Shown: positions 1-4,826 of the stretch, one piece after another
Layout of the letters: every line of letters starts with the position of its first letter
Position numbering within the stretch: the stretch's first letter is position 1
Assembly (NCBI RefSeq): GCF_051960575.1
Contig: NZ_JBQCEE010000411.1
Span: forward strand, 1 to 7,933
DNA length: 7,933 nucleotides
Direction of reading: 5' to 3'
From: JBQCEE01 sp051960575
GTDB taxonomy: Bacteria > Actinomycetota > Actinomycetes > Mycobacteriales > Jatrophihabitantaceae
Program-made: the position numbers and the translations under genes
Notes under the pieces: model-generated
The model's database searches: none
What the model was told of the DNA's origin: nothing
The model's input: the letters and a program-made list of their open reading frames with translations, nothing else

Positions 1-645
1 GAGCACCGCCGCTGGGTCGTCGTCGACACGCGCGACGGCCACGAGTCGGTGCGCTGGGGCACCTACGCCCAGCCCGAGCAGCTGCTCGACCTGCCGCTCG
101 ACGGCTCGTCCGGCGCCGGCTGGACCGACCCGCTCTACCTCGTCTGCGCGCACAGCACGCACGACGCGTGCTGCGCCCTGCGCGGACGCAATGTCGCCGC
201 CGCGATCGAGCAGGCGCGTCCGGGACGCGTCTTCGAGTGCACGCACCTCGGCGGCGACCGCTTCGCCGCCAACGTGCTCGTGCTGCCGGCCGGCCTGCTC
301 TACGGACGCGTGCTGCCCTTCGCCGCGCCCGAGTTCTGCGCCGCCGCCGAGGCGGGCGAGGTCGTGCCGGCCCTGCTGCGCGGACGCATCGGGCTCGCCC
401 CCGCGGCCCAGGCCGCGCTCGCGTTCGGCTACGAGCACCTCGCCCTGCACCGCCGCGACGCGCTTCGCGTCGAGTCGGCCACGCCCGTCGAGGACGGCAC
501 GGCGACGGTGCGTCTCGCCGGTCCGCACGGCCGCATCGACGTGCTCGTCGAGGTCACCCGCGTCGCCGCCGACGGCCTGACGTGTCACAACCCCGGACCG
601 AACGGGTATCTGCGGTACCGGCCGGTGAGTGCGTCCGCCGTCTGA
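1..645 (+). CDS. Sucrase/ferredoxin-like family protein, 5' end outside window
   Basis: The frame is open from base 1 to a TGA at 643–645, giving 214 codons, so the N-terminus lies upstream of the window. A GTG at 49 is the first possible start inside the window but falls within continuous coding sequence, so I treat the gene as partial. Recognisable family features are the cysteine cluster CAHSTHDACC (Cys49, Cys57 and Cys58, counted from the first in-window codon) and the segment ECTHLGGDRFAANVLVLPAG (Cys80, His82, Asp86), followed by LLYGRV. These fit the sucraseferredoxin-like family (Suc_Fer, thioredoxin-like ferredoxin fold), whose eukaryotic member Apd1 binds a [2Fe-2S] cluster through Cys and His. 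A redox or iron-sulfur role is inferred; the exact cluster ligands here are uncertain. The gene ends 7 bases before a strong hairpin. It has no evident functional link to the esterase downstream, which has its own promoter. Confidence 0.8.
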   Translation, partial: EHRRWVVVDTRDGHESVRWGTYAQPEQLLDLPLDGSSGAGWTDPLYLVCAHSTHDACCALRGRNVAAAIEQARPGRVFECTHLGGDRFAANVLVLPAGLLYGRVLPFAAPEFCAAAEAGEVVPALLRGRIGLAPAAQAALAFGYEHLALHRRDALRVESATPVEDGTATVRLAGPHGRIDVLVEVTRVAADGLTCHNPGPNGYLRYRPVSASAV

Positions 646-652
646 CCGATCA

Positions 653-704
653 TGATCAACACCCGTGCGAGCCGGTCAGGGCCGGCGTGGACGGGTGTTG
701 ATCA
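653..704 (+). terminator. Long hairpin, copy 1 of a 52-base palindromic repeat; probable terminator of the Suc_Fer gene
   Basis: The arms tgatcaacacccgt (653–666) and acgggtgttgatca (691–704) are perfect 14-base reverse complements. Inside the 24-base loop, gccgg (671–675) can also pair with ccggc (682–686). It starts 7 bases after the Suc_Fer stop codon and ends 12 bases before the esterase -35, as expected of a terminator. There is no T-run after the stem, which is common in high-GC actinobacteria. A near copy (44/52 identical) lies at 4166–4217, so it may instead be a dispersed palindromic repeat that doubles as a terminator. Confidence 0.7.
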
Positions 705-716
705 AGCGGCTTCGAT

Positions 717-744
717 TTGACGAACACCGGTGTTCGCGAAGACT
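717..744 (+). promoter_or_regulatory. Promoter of the esterase gene
   Basis: The -35 hexamer TTGACG (717–722) is followed by a 16-base spacer and a -10-like AAGACT (739–744). The -10 keeps the A at position 2 and T at position 6 of the actinobacterial TANNNT pattern but lacks the first T. Seven bases separate the -10 from the ATG at 752 and there is no Shine-Dalgarno sequence, so transcription probably starts at or next to the A of the start codon and the mRNA is leaderless. The same elements with the same spacing occur before the SDR operon on the other strand. That repetition is the main support for the assignment. Confidence 0.65.
721..736. promoter_or_regulatory. Palindromic operator 1, probable TetR-family regulator site
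   Basis: The sequence cgaacaccggtgttcg is a perfect 16-base palindrome covering the last two bases of the -35 and nearly the whole spacer, so a bound protein would block RNA polymerase. The identical palindrome stands at 4130–4145 in the promoter of the operon that encodes the TetR regulator. I saw no third copy in the window. Binding by that regulator is inferred from the match and from the usual autoregulation of TetR proteins. Confidence 0.75.
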
Positions 745-751
745 GACCGTC

Positions 752-2104
752 ATGCTGCGCCGCGCCCTGCTCGCCCTGCTGCTCGGTGTCCCGACGCTCG
801 TCGGTCTCGTCGCCGTGGGCGGCGCGCCGGCCGGCGCCGACCCGCTCGTGCTCACCGACGCCGACGGCATCCACGTCGTCGGTCTGCAGCAGCTCGACGA
901 CCGCCTCTACCAGGCCTCGGTGGCGAGCGGCGCGCTCGGCCGCGCGGTGCGGGTGCGCATCCTGGTACCGGCCGACTACAGCGCGAGCGGGCAGCGGTAC
1001 CCGGTGCTGTACCTCTTCCACGGCACGAGCGGCGGCGCGCCCGACTGGACGACCCTCGGTGATGCCGAGGCGACGACGGCGGGGCTGCCGCTCATCGTCG
1101 TCATGCCCGACGCCGGCTTCGACGACGACGGCGGCGGGTGGTTCACGAACTGGGTCGACCGCGCGACCGCCCTCGGCCCGTCGCAGTGGGAGACCTTCCA
1201 CGTCGACCAGCTCGTGCCGTGGGTCGACGCCAACCTGCGCACGCTCGCCGACCGCGGGCACCGGGCGATCGCCGGCCTCTCGCAGGGCGGGTTCGGGGCG
1301 ATGAGCTACGCCGCGCGCCACCCCGACACGTTCGGCATCGCGGCGTCCTTCTCCGGCGCGCCCGAGATCGACCGCGACGCCGTGGTGCTGCCGGCCAGCT
1401 CGGCGATCATCAGCGGCACCGCCGTCGGGCTCGACGGTGTCGAACCCGACGCGATGTTCGGCTCCCGGCTCACGAACGAGATCAACTGGCAGGGGCACGA
1501 CCCGGCCGGCCTCATCCCCAACCTCACGGCCACCGACATCCACCTCTGGACCGGCGACGGCGCGTCCGGCCCGTTCGACCCGGCGACGCCGGATCTGGAG
1601 GCCGCCGGCATCGAGTTCCTGACCCACGTGTCGACCGTGCTCTTCCACCAGCACCTGACCGAGGCCGGCATCCCGAGCCAGTACGTCGACTACGGCGCGG
1701 GCACGCACACCTGGCCGTACTGGGCCCGCGACCTGCGCGAGTTCGTTCCGGCGCTGATGGCCGACCTCGCCGCGCCGCCGGCGACCCCCGCGACGATCAC
1801 GTACACGAGCGTCGAGCAGCAGTGGACGCAGTGGGGCTGGACGGTCGTCAACCACCGCGCTCAGGCCCAGCAGTTCGAGACGCTCGCCGACGCCGGGCCG
1901 GCCGGGTTCCGCGTCACCGCCGCGGGGACGCCGACCGTGACGACCCCGCCCGCCTACGAGCCGGGCAGCGCGCACGCGGTGACGGTCGGCGCGATCACCC
2001 GCACGCTCACCGCCGACGCGTCCGGGCGGTTGACGATCACGGTCCCCAGCGGCACCGGCCTGTTTGCCGCCAGCCCCGGCACGGTGGCCGTCCGGATCGG
2101 CTGA
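752..2104 (+). CDS. Secreted alpha/beta-hydrolase, putative esterase family (antigen 85/esterase D-like)
   Basis: The protein has 450 residues. The ATG at 752 is chosen because it starts a good Sec signal peptide (two Arg at residues 3–4, hydrophobic stretch to about 24, likely cleavage after AGA at 27–29) and sits 7 bases after the -10. A start further upstream would read through the operator. The fold is shown by RYPVLYLFHG (82–91), the nucleophile elbow GLSQGG with Ser177, and a catalytic-type His319 in GTHTWPYW. The acid is probably an Asp or Glu around 280–290. Residues about 345–450 form a separate Thr/Val-rich, probably beta-type C-terminal domain that I do not recognise. The enzyme should act outside the membrane on an ester or acyl substrate; transferase activity as in antigen 85 is possible. 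It converges on the TetR operon with 6 bases between stop codons, and its promoter carries the same operator as that operon, so it is probably induced with it. Confidence 0.85.
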   Translation: MLRRALLALLLGVPTLVGLVAVGGAPAGADPLVLTDADGIHVVGLQQLDDRLYQASVASGALGRAVRVRILVPADYSASGQRYPVLYLFHGTSGGAPDWTTLGDAEATTAGLPLIVVMPDAGFDDDGGGWFTNWVDRATALGPSQWETFHVDQLVPWVDANLRTLADRGHRAIAGLSQGGFGAMSYAARHPDTFGIAASFSGAPEIDRDAVVLPASSAIISGTAVGLDGVEPDAMFGSRLTNEINWQGHDPAGLIPNLTATDIHLWTGDGASGPFDPATPDLEAAGIEFLTHVSTVLFHQHLTEAGIPSQYVDYGAGTHTWPYWARDLREFVPALMADLAAPPATPATITYTSVEQQWTQWGWTVVNHRAQAQQFETLADAGPAGFRVTAAGTPTVTTPPAYEPGSAHAVTVGAITRTLTADASGRLTITVPSGTGLFAASPGTVAVRIG

Positions 2105-2118
2105 CGACCCTCAGCCGA
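2097..2118. terminator. Shared hairpin holding both converging stop codons
   Basis: The arms tcggctga (2097–2104) and tcagccga (2111–2118) are perfect 8-base reverse complements with a 6-base loop. The esterase stop TGA is the last three bases of the left arm, and the TetR stop TGA (complement of tca, 2111–2113) opens the right arm. The only intergenic DNA here is the 6-base loop, so this is the natural candidate for a bidirectional terminator. The stem is short and there is no T-run on either side, so its strength is uncertain. Confidence 0.5.
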
Positions 2119-2716
2119 GGAGCGTGCGGGCGAGACCGACCAGCGGCGTGCGCAGTGCCGGAATGCCGGTGATGTCGTCGGCGACGACCCGTGCGGTCAC
2201 CAGCGAGACGATGGACGCGACCAGTGCCTCGCAGGCGAAGCGGCTCGACGCCGACCGTGCGCCGAACAGCGCCTGCAGGGCGTCGACGAACTGCGCCTGC
2301 AGCGCGAGGCGACGCTGCCGCACCTCGGCGCCGGCCGCGTAGCTCTCGACCAGGAACAACCGCGCCGTTGCCGGATCGTTCGCGAGCGCGTCGAGGTAGG
2401 TGCGCAGCAGCCGGTCGAACCGGCGGATCGGCTCGCCCGGCGTCGCAACACCGACCCGAAGCACCGCCGCGAGCCGTTCGATGGTCTGCTCGAGCGCGGC
2501 GACGAAGCAGTCCTGCTTCGACGAGAACTGTTGGTAGAACGTCTCGCGCGAGACGCCGGCGCGGCGCAGGATGTCGGCGACCGACGTGTCGACGTAGCCC
2601 TGCTCGGCCATCACCTCGGCCATGGCACGCAGCAGCCGTTCGCGCTGGGCGGCGACGACGGTGTCCCGGCTGAGGTCGTGCCGGCCCCGCGGCAGGCGCG
2701 CGGGTGTCGCGCTCAC
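2111..2716 (-). CDS. TetR/AcrR-family transcriptional regulator
   Basis: The protein has 201 residues from a GTG at 2716–2714. This start overlaps the TGA of the preceding gene as GTGA, pointing to translational coupling; there is no Shine-Dalgarno sequence. The N-terminal DNA-binding domain spans about residues 24–71: a first helix around RERLLRAMAEVMAEQGY, then TSVADILRRAGVSRETFYQQF, with the recognition helix near SRETFYQQF (56–64), and KQDCFVAAL. The rest is a helical ligand-binding and dimerisation region, including ATARLFLVESYAAGAEVRQRR. The length is typical for the family. It is the last gene of the SDR–CMD–TetR operon. The twin palindromes before that operon and before the facing esterase gene are its likely operators, making it an autorepressor that also controls the esterase. 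The inducing ligand is unknown, but a substrate or product of the co-encoded enzymes is the obvious candidate. Confidence 0.9.
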   Translation of the reverse strand: MSATPARLPRGRHDLSRDTVVAAQRERLLRAMAEVMAEQGYVDTSVADILRRAGVSRETFYQQFSSKQDCFVAALEQTIERLAAVLRVGVATPGEPIRRFDRLLRTYLDALANDPATARLFLVESYAAGAEVRQRRLALQAQFVDALQALFGARSASSRFACEALVASIVSLVTARVVADDITGIPALRTPLVGLARTLLG

Positions 2717-3249
2717 CGGCGGGGGCGGTCGGGCTCGACCCGCAGCGTCAGCAGGAACGTCGCGAGCATCTCGTAGTGGCCGACGAGCAGCACGAACTCG
2801 ACGGTGTCGGCCTCGTCGAGGTGGGTGCGCAGCCGCGACCACATGTCGTCGTCGAGGTCCTGCGTGTGGTGCAGCTGGTCGACGGCGGCGAGCAGGGCGG
2901 CCTCGCGCGGCGACCAGCCGTCGGCGTCGGGGCCGCTGCGCACGCGGTCGACGTCGGCCGGCGTCACGCCCGCCCGTGCGCCGAGCTTCACGTGGTGGGT
3001 GAACTCGTACTCGCAACCACGCAGGTGGGCCACCCGCAGGATGACCAGCTCGGTCTCGCGGCGGGGGAGGTTGCCACCGGGCATGAGCCGGCCCGCGAAC
3101 CGCAGCCACCCGCGGAACAGCTTGTGGCTGCGTCCCATGGTCAGGAACAGCCGCGGCGGGTTCGTGCCGGCGACCAGGCCGGCGAGGTGGGCGAAGCCCC
3201 AGGCGAACGGGCCGGCCTCGCGCAGGCCGCCGGGCGCGATGCGGCTCAT
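2713..3249 (-). CDS. Carboxymuconolactone decarboxylase (CMD/AhpD-like) family protein
   Basis: The protein has 178 residues. The ATG at 3249–3247 overlaps the SDR stop codon as ATGA, and its own TGA overlaps the TetR GTG, so all three genes are translationally linked. The core is RRETELVILRVAHLRGCEYEFTHHVKLGARAGVT (63–96), the helical CMD signature, with Cys79, Glu82, His85 and His86. AhpD-type alkylhydroperoxidases use a CxxC pair; here only the first Cys is present and the second position is Glu82, so a disulfide peroxidase role is unlikely. Members of this subgroup often sit beside SDRs and TetR regulators in actinobacterial catabolic clusters, usually without a known reaction. A role in turning over a cyclic or lactone-type intermediate made by the SDR is an inference only. 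Residues 1–60 precede the core and resemble the N-terminal helices of longer CMD-family proteins. Confidence 0.85.
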   Translation of the reverse strand: MSRIAPGGLREAGPFAWGFAHLAGLVAGTNPPRLFLTMGRSHKLFRGWLRFAGRLMPGGNLPRRETELVILRVAHLRGCEYEFTHHVKLGARAGVTPADVDRVRSGPDADGWSPREAALLAAVDQLHHTQDLDDDMWSRLRTHLDEADTVEFVLLVGHYEMLATFLLTLRVEPDRPRR

Positions 3250-4115
3250 GACGCGCCCGCGGACGCAGGGGCGGCCAGCACGGGTCGCATCGCGCGGCGG
3301 AAGGCGAGGTTCATGCCGCGCAGGATCAGGTCGTGCACCGGGGGCAGCACGCGCTGGGTGAGGAAGAGGGCCTGGATGTCGCGGGAGGTGTACACGAGAT
3401 AGGTGTTCCGGCGCACGCCGCGCAGGATCGCGGCCGCCGCCTGCTCGGGCGTGACCGCGTGCCGCCGGAAGTGCCGCTGCAGCCGCTGGAACGCCGCGCC
3501 GCCGGTGTCGACACCGGCGACCCGCACGGTGCTGGTGAGCGGGGTGTCGACGCCGCCGGGACAGACCAGGCTGACGCCGATGCGGTGCTCGCGCAGGTCG
3601 AAGCGCAGCACCTCGCTCAGCCCGCGCAGGCCGAACTTCGAGGCGCTGTAGGGCGCATGCCAGGGCAGCCCGATCAGGCCGGCGGCGGACGAGACGTTGA
3701 CCAGGTGCCCGCCGCGCCCGGCCGCGATCATCGGCGGCAGGAAGGTCTCGATGACGTGCACCGGCCCCATGAGGTTGATGTCGATCGTGCGCCGCCAGTC
3801 GGCGTGCTCGAGCCGGTCGACGGTGCCCCAGGTGGCGATGCCCGCGATGTTCATGACGACGTCGACGGACCCGCCCTGGGCGTGCACCTCGTCGGCGAGC
3901 GCCCGCACCTGCTCGAGATCGGTGACGTCGGCGGCGCGCACGACGCCGACGCGGCCCTGCTCGGCACGGATCGCCGCCGCCGCGCGGTCGAGCCCCGCGG
4001 CGTCCAGGTCGGTCAGGTGCACCTCGGCGCCGGCTCGCGCGGCCGCTTCGGCCGTGGCGCGCCCGATGCCGCTCGCCGCGCCGGTGATCAGCACGCGTCG
4101 TCCCGCGATGTCCAT
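3246..4115 (-). CDS. Short-chain dehydrogenase/reductase (SDR), classical type
   Basis: The protein has 289 residues from an ATG at 4115–4113. The upstream in-frame GTG at 4136 lies inside the operator palindrome and is rejected. Motifs of classical SDRs are all present: the nucleotide-binding TGAASGIG (11–18), Asp36 at the end of the second strand (suggesting NAD rather than NADP), Asp63, the NIAG element (89–92), Asn114, Ser143 in NVSSAAG, and the YSASK pair Tyr156/Lys160, then PGGVDTPL (187–193). Residues about 235–289 extend beyond the core with a hydrophobic/basic helix-rich tail (QALFLTQRVLPPVHDLILRG), perhaps for membrane contact or oligomerisation. It should oxidise or reduce an alcohol/ketone in the cytoplasm; the substrate is unknown. 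It is the first gene of the operon and appears leaderless, with its -10 six bases before the ATG and the operator in the promoter spacer. Confidence 0.92.
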   Translation of the reverse strand: MDIAGRRVLITGAASGIGRATAEAAARAGAEVHLTDLDAAGLDRAAAAIRAEQGRVGVVRAADVTDLEQVRALADEVHAQGGSVDVVMNIAGIATWGTVDRLEHADWRRTIDINLMGPVHVIETFLPPMIAAGRGGHLVNVSSAAGLIGLPWHAPYSASKFGLRGLSEVLRFDLREHRIGVSLVCPGGVDTPLTSTVRVAGVDTGGAAFQRLQRHFRRHAVTPEQAAAAILRGVRRNTYLVYTSRDIQALFLTQRVLPPVHDLILRGMNLAFRRAMRPVLAAPASAGAS

Positions 4116-4121
4116 GGGGGA

Positions 4122-4149
4122 AGTCTCCACGAACACCGGTGTTCGTCAA
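4122..4149 (-). promoter_or_regulatory. Promoter of the SDR–CMD–TetR operon
   Basis: Reading the minus strand, TTGACG (4149–4144) is followed by a 16-base spacer and GAGACT (4127–4122), then TCCCCC and the ATG at 4115. The layout matches the esterase promoter in -35 sequence, spacer length and the AGACT of the -10. The 6-base gap and lack of a Shine-Dalgarno sequence again indicate a leaderless mRNA. Confidence 0.65.
4129..4146. promoter_or_regulatory. Palindromic operator 2, probable TetR autoregulatory site
   Basis: The 16-base palindrome cgaacaccggtgttcg (4130–4145) is identical to operator 1, and here the symmetry extends to 18 bases (a…t at 4129 and 4146). It fills the promoter spacer of the operon that ends in the TetR gene, the usual place for an autorepressor site. 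Confidence 0.75.
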
Positions 4150-4165
4150 ACCGGACGAGGCGCTG

Positions 4166-4217
4166 TGATCGACACCCGTCCGAACCGGTCAGCGCCGGGC
4201 CGGACGGGTGTCGATCA
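4166..4217 (-). terminator. Long hairpin, copy 2 of the 52-base palindromic repeat; probable terminator of ppa
   Basis: The arms tgatcgacacccgtccg (4166–4182) and cggacgggtgtcgatca (4201–4217) are perfect 17-base reverse complements around an 18-base loop. The hairpin begins 5 bases after the ppa stop codon (minus strand) and ends 15 bases before the T of the SDR promoter's TTTGAC. Compared with copy 1 on the plus strand, 44 of 52 bases agree. The differences at positions 6 and 47 of the element change an A-T pair into a G-C pair, which supports a selected hairpin. No T-run follows. Confidence 0.7.
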
Positions 4218-4222
4218 TGGCG

Positions 4223-4750
4223 TCAGTGCTTGGTCGGCGAGTCCGGGTTCGCCTCGGGGTGGCCGCCGGCCTCGACGAGGCGCTTGTACGACCGGTCGAT
4301 CTCGGCCTCCGCGTCGGCGCGGCCGACCCACGAGGCGCCCTCGACGCTCTTGCCGGGCTCGAGGTCCTTGTAGACCTCGAAGAAGTGCTGGATCTCGAGC
4401 CGGTCGAACTCCGGCAGGTGGTGGATGTCGCGCAGGTGCTCGAGCCGGGGGTCGTTGGCGGGCACGGCGAGCACCTTGTCGTCGCCGCCCTTCTCGTCGG
4501 TCATCTTGAACATGCCGATCGCCCGGCAGCGCACGAGCACGCCGGGGAACAGCGGGTCGCCGTTCGAGACGACCAGCGCGTCGAGCGGGTCGCCGTCCTC
4601 GCCGAGAGTGTTCTCGATGTAGCCGTAGTCCGACGGGTACTGCGTCGAGGTGAACAGCACACGGTCGAGCCGCATGCGTCCGGACTCGTGGTCGACCTCG
4701 TACTTGTTGCGGCTGCCACGCGGGATCTCGATCAGGACGTCGAACTCCAC
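4223..4750 (-). CDS. ppa: Inorganic pyrophosphatase, family I
   Basis: This cytoplasmic Mg-dependent enzyme hydrolyses pyrophosphate to phosphate and so drives biosynthetic reactions. The protein has 175 residues. I chose the GTG at 4750–4748 because it begins the family N-terminus (M/V-EFDVLIEIPRGSRNKYEVDH) and has AGAGGAG 7 bases upstream; the longer open frame to 4843 adds residues unlike the family. The signature EDGDPLDAL carries metal-binding Asp52, Asp54 and Asp57, with Asp85 and Asp90 further on, and YPSDYGYIE (38–46) is conserved. From memory, mycobacterial PPase has His21 and His86 near the active site: His21 is kept here, while the second is Lys87 in DEKGGDD. The tail GGHPEANPDSPTKH is slightly longer than usual. 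The gene is divergent from the carboxypeptidase gene, the arrangement I recall in mycobacteria. Confidence 0.96.
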   Translation of the reverse strand: MEFDVLIEIPRGSRNKYEVDHESGRMRLDRVLFTSTQYPSDYGYIENTLGEDGDPLDALVVSNGDPLFPGVLVRCRAIGMFKMTDEKGGDDKVLAVPANDPRLEHLRDIHHLPEFDRLEIQHFFEVYKDLEPGKSVEGASWVGRADAEAEIDRSYKRLVEAGGHPEANPDSPTKH

Positions 4751-4757
4751 GACGGTG

Positions 4758-4764
4758 CTCCTCT
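4758..4764 (-). promoter_or_regulatory. Ribosome binding site of ppa
   Basis: AGAGGAG on the minus strand lies 7 bases before the GTG at 4750. It decides the start of ppa and is the clearest Shine-Dalgarno sequence in the window. The other complete, promoter-proximal genes seem to be leaderless. Confidence 0.8.
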
Positions 4765-4784
4765 GGTTCGGCCGGTCCGGCGAT

Positions 4785-4803
4785 CCGCCGTGATCACCGG
4801 CGG
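4785..4803. promoter_or_regulatory. Inverted repeat in the divergent ppa/dacB promoter region
   Basis: CCGCC (4785–4789) and GGCGG (4799–4803) are inverted and enclose the perfect 8-base palindrome gtgatcac (4790–4797). The site covers the expected -35 position of the carboxypeptidase promoter and lies about 35–55 bases before the ppa start. It could be an operator or a hairpin in the ppa leader. One copy only was seen, so this is weak. Confidence 0.25.
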
Positions 4804-4812
4804 GACTGGACA

Positions 4813-4818
4813 TAGTGT
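4813..4818 (+). promoter_or_regulatory. -10 element of the carboxypeptidase gene
   Basis: TAGTGT matches the actinobacterial TANNNT -10. It ends 8 bases before the GTG at 4827, suggesting a leaderless transcript. No good -35 is visible (tgatca at 4791–4796 stands at 16 bases). An in-frame GTG at 4815 lies inside this hexamer and is therefore an unlikely start. Confidence 0.5.
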
Positions 4819-4826
4819 CTCGCATC

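Noticed and set aside
183..388. Recurring ggacgc hexamer in the Suc_Fer gene
   Set aside because: All copies are in-frame Gly-Arg codons, and GGC-CGC is also used at Gly-Arg in the same gene, so it is ordinary codon choice in a Gly/Arg-rich protein.
656..1975. 439-codon open frame on the minus strand opposite the esterase
   Set aside because: It is Arg/Gly/Val-rich without any recognisable motif and runs through the hairpin and operator region; the opposite frame has a signal peptide and a GxSxG hydrolase core.
4116..4136. Upstream GTG start for the SDR (adds MFVETSP)
   Set aside because: The codon lies inside the operator palindrome and upstream of the -10, so it would not be in the mRNA made from the proposed promoter.
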